This document shows, piece after piece, positions 1-10,853 of a DNA stretch of 64,000 bases. The notes under the pieces were generated by a model, which saw only the letters and a program-made list of their open reading frames with translations, did no database searches and was not told where the DNA came from. The DNA lies in NCBI GenBank assembly GCA_030765045.1, contig CM060962.1:209361636-209425635 (forward strand), in the 5' to 3' direction. A program made the position numbers and the translations under genes. The stretch's first letter is position 1. Each line of letters starts with the position of its first letter. The stretch comes from Tenodera sinensis. Lineage: Eukaryota > Arthropoda > Insecta > Mantodea > Mantidae.

Positions 1-290
1 TCTGCAGTTAACCACTTCCGAGATATTAAATTTTCCGATACTAATCTTTTCTAAATTGGGAATTCGTTATTCACTTTTTTCTCCTTGTCACGCCAAGAGA
101 ATGGAATTTCAAAACCATGACATAGAAACCAGCTCTTAGAAGACTTGACTACCGCTTAAGTCTGCTGTATTCCCCTATTCCCATTGTACCTACAAGGAAA
201 CATGTAATAAAACCATTTCTACAAATATTTATCTCGATTAACATGAAGTGCATAGAAGAGCATTTGTAAGAATAATTTGTACAAGAGTAG
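1..290 (+). repeat. Repeat A, 3' fragment cut by the window edge
   Basis: This matches the distal third of repeat A: the 'CTGTATTCC' block, 'CCTACAAGGAAA', 'TTTATCTCGATTAACATGAA' and 'GTACAAGAGTAGGGAAA' follow in the same order as in the copies at 5.5, 21.5 and 33 kb. The copy is more diverged than those. It stops near the GTAGAGAAAGT end without the usual CACATCAG tail. Confidence 0.75.
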
Positions 291-1970
291 GGAAATATAT
301 TCGGAATATGTAAAACTTACTTCACAATCAGTAGTATAGCATTTTGTTTCGGCGTAATTAGATTAGGCATTGCCATACAGCATGCAATGTATCGTGCAGC
401 TTTATTTTAAAGCATTTTAAACATAACAAAGCTATTAATTTATAAGAACTTACTTTTAAAATGCACTCTAAATGGTTTAAAGATTGATATGTTTTAGTAC
501 CAAAATATATATGTATGTATTTCACTTTTACGCATTTTACTAATAGAATTTCCCATTTTATAAAAATCTGCTTCGTAAACATGCCTGTCTCTAATCGAAA
601 TCCATTCCTAACAAATGAAAGTCGTAAGAGGAGCACAATATGTGCACTAATTGTATTTATATAAAAATAAAAGACTGATAAACTTTTAGTCGGCAGCTGT
701 TTATTATGACACTGTGTTCTATCGTGTGTGTAGGTTTCTGCTAGGTGGAACTTATTGCGCTGAGTGTGTATGTATTCCTTTTTTTCCCTCTTTTTGGCTG
801 CTATATAAAAAGAGCCCACTGCTACCACGGAGTAGATAACAGGCAAGCTGGGAACGCTGGCAGCAGTGAGGGTGTGGCCAGCCAGAGCGCGCAGTGCTGA
901 ATCGATATACATGCTTTCCCCCCTTCCCTTCCACTCTATCAACGCTCCCTCAAATCTGCCCCGCTCTCTCCGCTATTGAAAAGCTCTGTCTCTGTCGCAC
1001 CTCTTGTGCCTGTTATTTACTCCATCACTCTCCCTCCTTCGCACCTTTCCCTGTTCCATTAGAAACGAGACTTGACTGCACCAAACAAAGAAGACCTGGT
1101 TCAGAGACGGTATATACTCCTTGCTAGTCTTCGTGGGGAGAAGAACCAAGGTATTAAAAAAGGAAGAAGGAGCTTAAAGGAGCCCCCCCTCCTAAAAAAA
1201 ACACGTCTTAAGTATGACTGCTTTTTATAAGCTGAGTGAACCCGTGTTCTTGGCCTGTATGAAGGCCGATTCAGGAAGCAGAACGCCACGCAAAAAGGAA
1301 GAAAGAAGAAACATGAAAAAAAGGAAGAAAAAAAAAAGGATGAAATGGACCACTATTAAGAAATGTCAGTGAAAGGTTATCTTTTCGTCACGCTTTCGGA
1401 CAGAAACGACGTTATTGTCAATTGTGGCTCGACATTTTTATTCTTTCCTTAGAAAATATTGGACTATGTTGGTTGGAAATTAAACGAACTTTTGGAAAAT
1501 AAAATTGAAACCATTTTACTTTCCGTTTCAGAAGGATTCTGTAGATAACTAGTCTATCCGTGTGGTCACAGCTCCTGGCTAACATGCAAAGGAACCCGGC
1601 TTCCACCACGGTCGAGTCTTGGAACTTTTCAGTAATAGAAAAGCTTCCTTCTTGGGTTCCTGGGACGTGTTTGTGATATTCCTTCATTCCCATATTGTGG
1701 AAGGCAAATCTTCCCTAAAGCCTATTTGTTATGAACTGCACCGCTTTCATGTATTCTTCCGTGCTCCCTTTCCTTCCCCTTTCTCCTGATGTACACTTTT
1801 AAATGGCGATGTACTTATGGCAAATAAATAATTAATGAATGGAAGGCCAGGCGGTAAAAGTGATAAACACGCTGTCATAGATGCCCGTGCTTAAACCGAA
1901 GGATCCTCCTACCTATTTGTTCATAAGAATTTACGTCCATTCCAGATTCATTAACATTAACATAATATAG
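291..1970. other. Unassigned stretch with one TATA-like site
   Basis: No recognisable gene or repeat was found. A TATATAAAA box lies at 802-810 on the + strand, followed by a C/T-rich stretch (about 905-1070) that could be a 5' leader, but no convincing coding exon follows. The short open frames here have no recognisable domains. Poly-purine tracts at 1290-1340 are simple sequence. Confidence 0.4.
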
Positions 1971-2012
1971 TGTGACAAAAATTACAAAATCAATCCAATT
2001 ACTTTCTCTCAC

Positions 2013-2018
2013 TTTATT
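2013..2018 (-). terminator. AATAAA polyadenylation signal in the solo LTR
   Basis: AATAAA on the minus strand, about 45 bp before the LTR end, as expected for LTR R/U5 polyadenylation. Confidence 0.55.
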
Positions 2019-2328
2019 TTTCTTCTAAACTTTTGCACAAAAACACAGTTCTCTTCTACTGAAGTTAACGCAGTCTATAGTCTTTCGTGATATTACAACT
2101 CCTAACTGGTTTCTTCTCGTAACCTTGACTCAGTCCTTTCACTGTCTTTCTTCATTTTCTCTCTAATACACTAACTCCGACGATACAATCACGCGACGCT
2201 CGTTAAAACTTCTTCACTTCGACATCACGTATCTTTCACGACGATAAACCACACACAGCTGTCTCGCACTCACTGACACACTCACCGACTCATGTCTGTA
2301 ACTCTCTCCTCTGCTGTTTCTTCGCCTC

Positions 2329-2337
2329 CTTATATAG
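2329..2337 (-). promoter_or_regulatory. TATA box of the solo LTR
   Basis: TATATAAGG on the minus strand. A transcript starting about 25-30 bp on would cross about 290 bp before the AATAAA. Confidence 0.6.
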
Positions 2338-2401
2338 CGAGAATGACGTAACATGAAACTTTCTTGACTTCCACAAACACGTCAGCCGCCGGATACTCCT
2401 C

Positions 2402-2414
2402 GAAGGTTCTGAAA
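2402..2414. promoter_or_regulatory. Heat-shock-element-like site upstream of the LTR TATA box
   Basis: GAA gg TTC tg AAA: two perfect and one near-perfect alternating GAA/TTC units, placed about 70 bp upstream of the TATA box on the minus strand. It may make the LTR stress-responsive; this is inference from consensus only. Confidence 0.35.
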
Positions 2415-2574
2415 ACCCTTTGTGTTGCCGCTTGGTTGTTGTTAGTCACGTGTTCGCTCGCGTGGTGTGGGGAAGCTTGATCTTGAGCACCTTTGTTTGC
2501 CCGCCGGCCTGGTATATGGTGTGAAGTAGCTTAGCCCCGACCGTCCTTTGTTGTGCGCCGCACTCGGAGTCACA

Positions 2575-3716
2575 ATATTTTATTTATACAGTTATGCAAA
2601 TATAAATTTTACAATTCTCTTCTAATTTATTAAGATAAATGCAGAGCTTGTGTTCCACGATAACAGCCAATGAGAGGCGACTAGTGAACGTGACAGTTAA
2701 GACGTACAGGGGAAAGTTATGAGGAACAGTTTAGTAGGCCTTTGGGCGAATCTTGGATGCATCACACTGCCTAGTCAAAGGGGTGGGACACGACTATGAA
2801 TACATGGACGTGGCATACACGTTATCGCTGTTACAGCGACGTATAGTATTTAACAGCGGGGGAGAGTTGCCTAATTTGTACCAATTTACACATTTTATTT
2901 TTTCTAGTTGTAACTGATAACTTTTAAATTATTTCAGTAATGGCATCTTAATTCCAAATATATTAGGATGATTTGTCTAAAAAGGAAGCTTAATTTCAAG
3001 TTAACATAAAGTTATGAGGTTCAGTTTTCTATGGGTACTAATTAGGAACTGGTTTCGTAAATTGTACCGCTGTGATCCTAAATTTCACCACTTACATTTT
3101 GATGTCGAATCGTCACTCCTCCGCTCCGACTGCTGCTTTCTGGGTGTCTTCTGCTCCGGCTGCTCTGGCATGTGATCTTAACATCGGGGTATGCGTGAGT
3201 GTTTGCGAATGAAACCAGAACTTCGTTGAAACACTTTTATTCTCACCAAAATAAGAAAGCGTGAGATTTGCCGATCGTTATTAAATTAGTTGAGTCGTTA
3301 CCGTGTCTTTACTAAGACAGAAGATTGTTAATATTAACTATAATGTGTCTTCACGCTTGAGGATCCGGAATACAAGTTCCGTAGCTGAGATGCTCGCTCG
3401 GCGGTCTGGGCGGCACGTGTACTGCCCCGTCGGATTCTGGAGGGCAACTCCAAACGACCCTTTCTCTCCGGGTTCTCGCAGGCAAGTCCCTGTGCGTTAT
3501 GACGCTCTCTGTACCTTTCACTTCCTAATTAGCGACAGGGTTTCGAAGAAACGACCATCCCTTGTTTTTCAGGCTCACACCTGTGCTGAGCGATTTCCAG
3601 GAAAACTGGTCTTACCAGGTCTCGTTGGATTACCTGAAGCTTGCCCCTAATGACTTGTCTGTACCTTTTCGTGCCTTTTGACAATTTTAGTCACAATATT
3701 CCCAGATCTCGTACAT
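2575..3716. other. Unassigned stretch, GC-rich island at 3360-3660
   Basis: A perfect 13-bp palindrome CGCTGTTACAGCG sits near 2826-2838. An open frame at 3303-3650 (115 codons, + strand) lies in the GC-rich part but has no recognisable domain, no splice context and no relative elsewhere in the window. I see no supported gene. Confidence 0.35.
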
Positions 3717-4106
3717 TTACACACGTAGCAATTTTAACATTTTCTGATTATCTAATTCCGCCATGTGATGCAGTATTATATCCATAATTATGGCGTTCAC
3801 AATTTCGGCTTCAATTTTTTGCACAAAAAATGTAGTTTCCTCTGCAGTTAGTAGAGAAATACTTTTTTTTAAAGATTTCCTTACTCCTGTAAACTGTGTT
3901 TCTTCCGAAGATCCCACATTCCCATTAGCAACTACTTTTTGGCGTGCCGTAGTATTGTAAGGTTTGGCACATTGTACATTCGAGCAGATTTACTTGTTCC
4001 ATGATCGCCATTCATATTATATGCAGCAACAACGAGACCTAGTTGATCCTGTGACCACTTCCCCATGTTGCCGCTTAGTTGCCATGCTGAAATTAAATGC
4101 ACATAA
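3717..4106 (-). pseudogene. Pipsqueak-type HTH protein remnant, pogo/CENP-B-like
   Basis: Reading on the minus strand, one frame (about 4069-3932) gives GKWSQDQLGLVVAAYN followed by KSARMYNVPNLTILRH. This has the spacing of a pipsqueak/CENP-B N-terminal helix-turn-helix (G-K-W-S, then K-A-a-x-x-f-x-V-P-x-x-T-L-x-R). After a one-base shift the frame continues as 66 codons ending at 3717. The start also needs a one-base correction: an ATG near 4103 follows a good splice-acceptor-like TTTAATTTCAG but is out of frame with the HTH. No DDE catalytic domain is visible. Such HTH domains occur in pogo/Tigger transposases and in domesticated insect proteins. With two frameshifts this is a pseudogene. 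The similarity is judged by eye and could be overcalled. Confidence 0.5.
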
Positions 4107-4137
4107 TTATAATTTATTACAAAGGAAGACAATTAAA

Positions 4138-4522
4138 TGAGGCGTTGAGCGCAACAGTGACCCAACCACTAAATGTACATAATGCAGATAATGGAGTGTA
4201 AAAAATATCTGTGATTTGAAAGTTTTATATTGACTTTAATAACTAAGCAAGGGTCGTGATATTTGGAAATTTTAATCAATATAGCACCGACATTGTGATA
4301 CATAGTTACATACATGCAGGAAGGTTGGGCCACTGTTTCTATCCAGAAGGCCAGATTCAGTTCCATGCAATAACACACTTCTCATGCCATCGGTCGGTGG
4401 TTGTAGAAATGTGGTATAGGCCACTACTGCTCTCCTAGATTTTGATATGGGGAACATGTCTGTGCTAATAACTCAGTTTCTGAATTTTTGTGGGTTGGGC
4501 CACTGTTGCGCTCAACGCCTCA
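4138..4522. mobile_element. MITE with 30-bp terminal inverted repeats
   Basis: The left end (4138-4167) TGAGGCGTTGAGCGCAACAG... is repeated in inverse at 4493-4522 with a single mismatch over 30 bp. The 385-bp interior has no transposase; the open frames inside are antiparallel shadows of each other. I see no clean target-site duplication (flanks AATTAAA and TATATACC), so the superfamily is open. It lies just upstream (minus-strand sense) of the pipsqueak HTH remnant, so it may be that element's relative or an independent insertion. Confidence 0.8.
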
Positions 4523-5526
4523 TATATACCAGAATATGAAATCTAGAACTTTTAAATATGTAATCTTCTGCATTTATATTGTACATAATAAATTTTATGA
4601 TTTGTAATGAAATATGGACTGAATAATTTAAAAATCTAGAAATGAATGTGTTTTATTGTATTAATTAAAAATTAGTTTATTATAGTTATACTAAAATAGA
4701 AGTTAATAACTTATAAATGATCAATTTGAATTATATATGCCTTTTTCATACCTCACAGTGATATAAAAATGTATAATGAAAGTTCCCTATATTATACCAG
4801 TATGTTATAGGAAACTGAAGCCAGTACAAAATAGGCAACCTCGACAAGTTCTCTTTGTTAAATTCTTGCAGCTTAGCGGTTTTTGACACAAGTCTGTAAC
4901 GCAATGAGAATTACAGTATAGTAATGTAATTTTGAATAATATATAACATTGTGGAATTTCACTTACATTTCAGAAGTATTTCTTCTAGGCAGGTAACGGA
5001 AAAATTACATTGAAGCTACCTAAAACAAGTTGGTTCACCCCGCGTCTGCACAACTCTCTCAGCAAATGGCGTGTTGTAGACATAGTTCACAGCGCTTAAC
5101 GTAGATGATAGCATTTGTCAAGGAATTAATTTTTAAGGCAGTACAATTTAGGCGACGGTACAAATTACGTATCATACCTACCTCTATATGTAATCCATAA
5201 TGCTAATTAATTGAATTTTAAATCTATGCTTTCCTTATAAACAGAGCTAGGACAAATATCCACTGAGGGGGAATCAACGTAACAAACTTCTACCTAATAC
5301 ACGTCGTCATACTGAACACACGGATCCAGGGGTATACAGTCAGTATACCCAATTAGTAGTTCGACTGCAGTACTGACAGGTAGAGTTGGTCGCTTTGTGT
5401 TTACGTTCTGTTCTGTGCTATACAGATTCAGTATGTCAGAATCATCACGTGCTGACACGTGGAAGAATTTAGTACAAATAATTTCACCCTGAATGGAGAA
5501 AACACAATGTTTATGCAATTGTTTGC
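4523..5526. other. Unassigned AT-rich stretch
   Basis: No recognised coding sequence. One short perfect hairpin, GGGTATAC-AGTCA-GTATACCC, is at 5330-5350. Confidence 0.4.
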
Positions 5527-5627
5527 AATACTACGTATAGTAAGTAGAGGAAGTATTGTATTCCTCCCAAAAATTCGATACCGAGATTTCACCCGAAATA
5601 AAAAAAGCATTTTTGGAAAAAGGTCCA

Positions 5628-5695
<68 letters not shown>

Positions 5696-6415
5696 CGCGC
5701 GCGCGCGCGCGCCTGTAGGCAGCATAACTAAAAAGCGAAAAGTTGCTTAGAAACCAAAGGTGGTATTTAAGGTTAATGTCTTTCAAGGATGCGACACGAA
5801 GATTTTGAAGACATTTTTTCCAGCAAAAACTACCATTTACATGGAACATTTTTGAAAAATTGTTATTTTCTGAAAAATGGTTCTAACAATTTTGATCAAA
5901 ATGCCATATGTTAAAGATATCTGTATGGCGAATGAAATGTATATTTTGAATTTTCTGGCTATAGCCCATGTAGTCCTGTTTACTCTGGATGACTTTTGAA
6001 TAACTCCTAAACTGCAAGACATAGACCAGATCTTACTATACAAAAATGTAGATCTTGCTTAAACACAATTTATATACAATTTTTTTGTAGAGTGAACCAT
6101 TTCGAAGATATTTCTTGTTACTTGTGTGAGTTTTGTAAAACAAACTTTCGTTAAATGGAACATCGTTATTCACTTTTATATCTTAGTCGTGCAAAGAGAA
6201 CGGAATTTGAAAGCTTTAAAAGATTTGACTATCGCTCGAAATCTACTGTATTCCTATATTTCCCTTGCACTTACAACGAAATACGCATTAAGATAATTTC
6301 TGCAAATGTTTATCTTAACTAACACGAAGAACATATAGAAATAAGAGTCTGCAAGAATAGTTTAGTACAAGAGTAGAGAAAGTCATGTGAGTGCAATACA
6401 TAAGATTTTTTAAAT
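5527..6415 (+). repeat. Repeat A, nearly full copy
   Basis: It starts at the palindromic GTAAGTAGAGGAAGTATTG and runs through 'TTCGATACCGAGATTTCAC', the AAAAAGGTCC block, a (GT)n(GC)n tract, 'GCATAACT', 'GCGACACGAAGATTTTG', 'TTTCTGGCTATAGCC', 'CTCTGGATGACTTTTG' and 'GTACAAGAGTAGAGAAAGTC', ending in a CATAAG-T-run tail. Antisense, a 68-codon open frame (5837-6043) recurs at the same place in other copies. No protein domain is recognisable, so I class it as an unclassified interspersed repeat. Confidence 0.85.
5627..5713. repeat. (GT)n(GC)n microsatellite inside repeat A
   Basis: About 30 GT units pass directly into about 12 GC units. The tract lies just after AAAAAGGTCC, the same place as in all other copies of repeat A. 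The GC extension also occurs, shorter, in the copies at 28.3 and 32.4 kb. Confidence 0.95.
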
Positions 6416-6592
6416 CAGATTTGCTGTTACACTCCCGACTGTGATGTTTACAGTTCCCCCTTCCCCTCTCCGCACTATCTATATATACTCGCAGCGCGCA
6501 CACATTGCAAGCAAAAGGATATTTGTTCTAGCTCTAGTTATAAACACTGTCACCAATGGATGGCCATTCTGGGAAACAGTTACCATATACAG

Positions 6593-6714
6593 CAGGACTG
6601 GGCGACTCGCGCGTTATCTTGGGCGACCTTCAACTTTTTTACCTGCTACACATACAGCTATCAGTCAAGGTCGTGAGCAATCTGCGCTCTCCGAGCACCA
6701 ATTGCCCAGTCCTG
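6593..6714. mobile_element. Small hAT-type MITE with 8-bp target duplication
   Basis: The 122-bp element starts CAGGACTGGGC and ends GCCCAGTCCTG, an 11-bp perfect inverted repeat. It is flanked by ATATACAG (6585-6592) and ATACACAG (6715-6722), an 8-bp duplication with one mismatch. CAG...CTG ends and 8-bp duplications are the hAT signature. Interior blocks ('ACTCG', 'GCGACCTTCA', 'TTTACCTGCT') are shared, in inverted order, with the element at 10727-10845. Too short to code. Confidence 0.8.
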
Positions 6715-7289
6715 ATACACAGGATCCTTATTACATATGGTAACCTGTTCCGCGAGCTCTGTCCACTGCACGAGAGAACCGCGTCACTCGCCCAAGCTCA
6801 TCAGGAGGAAGGAATCCTTGCGATTTCTTGTATGATGTTATCACTAAGTTCCTATGTGTACGAGGGTCAGGACCAAGATTTCTGCCGCTGAGTTTAGACG
6901 AATGAGTGGCACAATTTTACGACATATGCTCCCTGTTTGAGAGCACAGGGTCAACATTTTCAGCATCTTGTCTTGTCTGTCACGATGGGGGTTCCGGTAC
7001 GTCAGCCGATGGCTTATTGTGCGTCAGACCCCGGGAGGAAGGACGAGATGAAAATGCCGCACAGGTGGCCAGAACGCATCACAGGCAGCACTATTACCCT
7101 GTGTTCCTATAACAGGTGCAAGCAGTTCTTCAGCCCGACGGAGTTCCAGGTCGCCACATAGAGCGCGCCACCAGCCAGGTCTGGCTGATTAATCAGTCTC
7201 CCTGGCGGGCAGCCTGCCAACCACAGCGCCTCCCCTCAGCCGAACACTGCATTTTCAGAGCGCATCCTACCGGCGAACCCGCTGACGCT
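6715..7289. other. GC-rich unassigned stretch
   Basis: Noticeably richer in GC than its surroundings, with overlapping open frames in several phases and no recognisable protein. It could be an old exon, a GC-rich repeat or 5'-flanking DNA. It leads into the SINE cluster at 7290. Confidence 0.3.
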
Positions 7290-7497
7290 TACAGCTTGGA
7301 AAGACCGGATAGAGAGAATGAAATGAAAGGGAGTTATTCGGGGGATGTAAGGTAAATATCCTTCCCAGCATTCGCCTGAGTGACCTGGGAAAGCCCGAAA
7401 ATAACCCAAGGTCAAGAAGGTCGGCCACGGGAATCGAACCCCCGACCTTCCGAATGCGGGCCGCAGACGTGTTACCGCCTGAGCCATCCCGCTCGTT
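7290..7497 (-). repeat. tRNA-derived SINE, family S1
   Basis: On the minus strand a tRNA-like head (GCGGGATGGCTCAGGCGG... then GGGGGTTCGATTCCCG) carries good pol III A-box and B-box matches. It is followed by a non-tRNA body ('TTGGGTTATTTTCGGGC', 'CCCAGGTCACTCAGG'). A second copy with the same order is at 40500-40712. The tRNA cloverleaf cannot close with the body attached, so this is a SINE, not a tRNA gene. Confidence 0.8.
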
Positions 7498-7745
7498 AGT
7501 ATTTTTGCAGTGTTTAACGCCCGCTTCCACTACATACGGCACCGCAGGCGGTGACACTGATGATACATGGAATGAAGATGGAGCACCGGTGGAATGAGAT
7601 GGTGGGGGAAACCGGAGAACCCGGAGGAAACCCGCCCCAGTGCCACTTCGTCCACCACGAATCCCACATGCGGTTGCCTGGGATCGAACCCGGGCCGCTT
7701 TGGTGAGAAGGGAATGGTCTAACCACTCGGCTACGGCACGGCCGC
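7498..7745 (-). repeat. tRNA-derived SINE, family S2
   Basis: Minus strand: head GCCGTAGCCGAGTGGTTAGA with B-box GGGTTCGATCCCAG, then a body ('CCTCCGGGTTCTCCGG', 'CACCGGTGCTCCATCTTCAT', 'GTGTCACCGCCTGCGG') and the tail 'GCGGGCGTTAAACACT'. The same order occurs at 26765-27003 and 38173-38412. It abuts the S1 head; short similar strings on both sides (CGTTAGTA and CGGTAGTA) suggest it inserted into the 5' edge of S1. Confidence 0.85.
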
Positions 7746-7994
7746 GTTCGGTAGTACAAAACCCTGTGGGCTGGCAAACTGAATAAATCTTTTGCTGGCC
7801 CTGTCATTTTCAAATGACAAAGCCTTATACGGTGTAAGAAATATATGGTTATGTTGCAAGGTTCATCCATGTGACAATATTTTGTTTATACACCCGTATC
7901 CAGAAGCTTTGTTTATACGCTAGAGCCACCGAAAAGGGAAGGGATAAGTAAACCGTTAAATTTGTGACAAGCATTAGTAAATATTACTAATCTA

Positions 7995-8345
7995 CTATCT
8001 AGTTGAAATGTGCCTGCTTCTGGCGCGGACCCGGATTCGATCCGCGGTACCGGCGTGGGGATTTTCCCCCTGCTGGGAGGTTTGGCACGCGGTGCACTCA
8101 GCCTTGTTAGGTCCCGGAGGAGCCAAGTGAGTAACTACTTGATGGAGAAGTAGCGGCCCCAGGTCGAGAAGGCCGCATAACTGGCCGGGAGGGCTCGGGA
8201 CGCTGACACGTACCAGCCTCCAGTGCTGCACCCCACCAATGACGCCTGTAGTGGGCAGAGGCGGGGGACGCAGTGGCCGGGTGGCAGGCCTTGGAACTTC
8301 TAGGTCTGTTGTGCTCGGGGTTTAACTTAGTTTTTTATTGTAGTT
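7995..8345 (+). repeat. tRNA-derived SINE, family S3, 5' truncated
   Basis: A B-box-like GGATTCGATCCGCG leads into the S3 body: 'CTGCTGGGAGGTTTGGCACG', 'GTTAGGTCCC', 'AGAAGTAGCGGCCCCAGGTC', 'GACGCCTGTAGTGGGCAG', 'GGACGCAGTGGCCGGG'. A fuller copy is at 39223-39587 and a reverse fragment at 44868-44965. Possible duplication TAGTTGAAATG / TAGTTGAATG at the two ends. Confidence 0.8.
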
Positions 8346-9340
8346 GAATGTTGAAAGGGTTGTTTACCAATAGCACTGCATCAGCTGTTACATAATGTTC
8401 AGCAGTCCATTTTGCATTTATATAGCTTCAGTGATACATTTAAACGAAAGCTTGGATACGAGTCACTTGCTTCAATACGTGACTTGGGTACCACTGATAT
8501 CTCATTGTGGTGCAGTCACCCGCTCAAAGTATCACTGGTTCATAAGTTTCTTTACAAAGAATTCGTACAGTATCTGCCAAATTAAATACCATGTGTCCAG
8601 TAACGATTTTAGTTCAACTCAACACTCAAGTACGGGGCACTTCACCATATCGTTATAAGTTGATGCACTTAGCATGGAAGGGATTTTTACCTAGGGAATA
8701 AAACAACAGTCTAATTTTAATCCTCTGTGCCTAGGATAGGATGGACAAGGTTGGAGGGGGGACTTAGCACCTCGGTCCGTGAAATATTTTGTGCTTATAC
8801 CTCTAGCGGAGCGCCCCCGATTAGGGAGGGGTGAGGTTAGAGTATACGAGGTGGTCGGACCTGAGGAGAAACGACATCACAGGGCACAGTTCCTAACGAC
8901 TACAGGTTTGAGCTCCACGGTGGCAGCTCGTATACCGGCTCTGCTCCCCCCCCCCCCCTGCGGGCTATAGGTCCCCTGGGGAGCCCGGTGTTCGAAGACG
9001 GGACGGTTGAAGTGGACGGTATTCCATTTTACAAATTAAACTTTCCCTATGTTAAATTAAAAATAAAGTACAAATACAAAATTAAATATTTCAAAATTTC
9101 TTAAATCTATTATGCTGAAACTATAGACACACCTCGGTGATGTAGTGACCTTTAGAATTTGCTCATAATCTGCCATTTTTAAAATTTAGGTGCTCCGGGG
9201 CCCTCAGGAGATTTGTAAACTCCCAGGGGGGAAGAAGAGCCGGTTGTACGAGCCGTCAAGTTTTAACGTGTAGCTGTTAGGGACCCTGCCCTCTGCTGAC
9301 ATATCTCTTCGTTCGGCCATTCTTAGTATCGTCTCACCTC

Positions 9341-9341
9341 A

Positions 9342-9381
<40 letters not shown>
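9341..9381. repeat. (CT)n microsatellite
   Basis: About 20 uninterrupted CT units. Confidence 0.95.
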
Positions 9382-9383
<2 letters not shown>

Positions 9384-9924
9384 GGCTGCATATTTGTTAA
9401 AAAAATGTACCCATATTTTGTCGCATGGTAAATCAAGTATTTTAAGAGTGTCAATATTCCTTGAACAATGAACTCATTGTACCTAAGATTTACCACCGTT
9501 TACTTATAAGATCCGGGCTTTTATAATTTCTATAAGGCTGTCAAAGGTCACCACTTCTTTCAGATTCAAGGCAGCGGTTTTTTATTTAAGGGAGTCTTCG
9601 AAGTTGAACCATTTATTTAAATAATGAAGACTCCTCTGATATACATTAGCTATATCTCTTCTAAATATTTCCTGCTCCGATTTGCTTAATTTCTTTATAT
9701 TATCTCGAAAACCATAAAGTCCATATTTTAGGTAAGATGAATGCTTTTATGTAGAGATACTAAGATAGCATAATGATCTGTAGAGTGAATTGTTTTATTT
9801 TCAGGTTGTAAAATTACTGTAACAGAATTCATTCTTAGAAATGGAAATACGCACCCAGTGTAACTCACTCTTCCGTTTGTTAATTGAAGTAGTTGTCAAG
9901 ATGACCAACTGTAAATTTACAACA

Positions 9925-9998
9925 ATAAATAAACAAGTAAGTAAATAAACAAACAAATAAGTGAACAATCAAACAAACAAATAAACAAGCAAACAAAC
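9925..9998. repeat. Degenerate (AAAC)n microsatellite
   Basis: Imperfect AAAC/AAAT/AAAG tetranucleotide units over about 75 bp. Confidence 0.85.
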
Positions 9999-10726
9999 AA
10001 ATATAACATATTATATATATGAATGAATAAAACTTGTATATATTACTAATATTATTAAAAATATTATTTTATACAAAACCTTGAGAAAACAATTAATGCG
10101 ACTTGTAAATTAAAAACAGATAAGCAGGAAAATTTGGGCATCTCGTCATGCTCGTGTCGGTAAATGGGACAGTTACGAAAAAGTAGGAACGATTCCGACA
10201 AAACGGGGACAGGCGGCTACCCTAACTTCATCCCATTGTTTTCAGTTATAATTTCTTCCATTAGACCACTTTTATCCCATTTTTCAAGTTTTGCTATTCT
10301 CGTGGGACGGTACGCTATTTGTAAGAGTCCCAGAAGATGCTTCTTCGTTTGTTTTTCCTTTCCTTGCAAAATTCTAGGAATAGAACTCATCAAGACGCTA
10401 CTGCTGCAGGGATTCTGTCCTGCAGTTGTTGGGTTTCTTTCAAACACTGAGGAGAGTACTGGTCTTGGTCTCTTCCTTCATGCGTTCAACATTAGCAATT
10501 TTGACTATGAAGTTTGACTGTGAAGTGTTTTAGCTTTTAATTTTGAAATTAAAGGATGCATTATCACAAAGCTAATACAATAAAAGCACACTGACATGCA
10601 TGCGACAATACTTTACACTCCACTGTGCTTAAGGGAAAATGATACATATAGCGCGAGCTATATAACATAATACTAAAACATACAATATTGAGGTATTACT
10701 CTGTTCAGTGGTTTCATACTATACAG

Positions 10727-10845
10727 CAGGGCTGGGCATCCGATGCTCTCTGAGTGCAGCCGTCTTATGACCTAGCACTGATGACTATGTTTAGCAGGTA
10801 AAAAATGAAGGTCGCTCAAGGTATCCCACGAGTCGCCCACGCCTG
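10727..10845. mobile_element. Second small hAT-type MITE with 8-bp target duplication
   Basis: 119 bp, starting CAGGGCTGGGC and ending GCCCACGCCTG. Flanks are CTATACAG (10719-10726) and CTTTACAG (10846-10853), an 8-bp duplication with one mismatch. Its right half read in reverse ('GGGCGACTCG', 'GCGACCTTCATTTTTTACC') matches the left half of the element at 6593-6714, so the two are the same family in opposite orientation. Both targets end in TACAG or CACAG, a possible insertion preference. Confidence 0.78.
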
Positions 10846-10853
10846 CTTTACAG

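Larger units (their letters stand above)
1971..2574 (-). mobile_element. Solo LTR of an LTR retrotransposon, probably Gypsy-like
   Basis: The minus strand reads TGTGAC at one end and GTCACA at the other, the TG...CA boundary of a long terminal repeat with 6-bp inverted ends. Inside, in the right order for transcription on the minus strand, are a TATATAAGG box (2329-2337), a purine-rich transcribed leader and an AATAAA polyadenylation signal (2013-2018). A heat-shock-element-like GAA-gg-TTC-tg-AAA lies upstream at 2402-2414. Flanks read ATAG and ATAT, a near match to a 4-bp duplication of the ATAT type that some Gypsy elements use. No primer-binding site or polypurine tract is visible beside either end, so this is a solo LTR left by recombination, not a full element. 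Family assignment is inference. Confidence 0.72.
8346..10726. other. Unassigned stretch with simple repeats
   Basis: No gene recognised. It contains a (CT)n microsatellite (9341-9381), a C-homopolymer within a GC-rich block at 8810-9010, a second GC-rich block near 9190-9290, and a degenerate (AAAC)n array at 9925-9998. Open frames at 10164-10517 (+) and 10217-10447 (-) overlap antiparallel and neither shows a domain. Confidence 0.4.

Noticed and set aside
3688..3700. AGTCACAATATTC as a second LTR edge pairing with the solo LTR end at 2566-2577
   Set aside because: Only 12 bp are shared with the LTR edge and no LTR body, TATA box or polyadenylation signal follows.
5459..5849. Open frames with (CV)n, (HT)n and (RA)n runs in repeat A
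   Set aside because: They read through the (GT)n(GC)n microsatellite; the flanking parts are repeat A sequence without codon bias.
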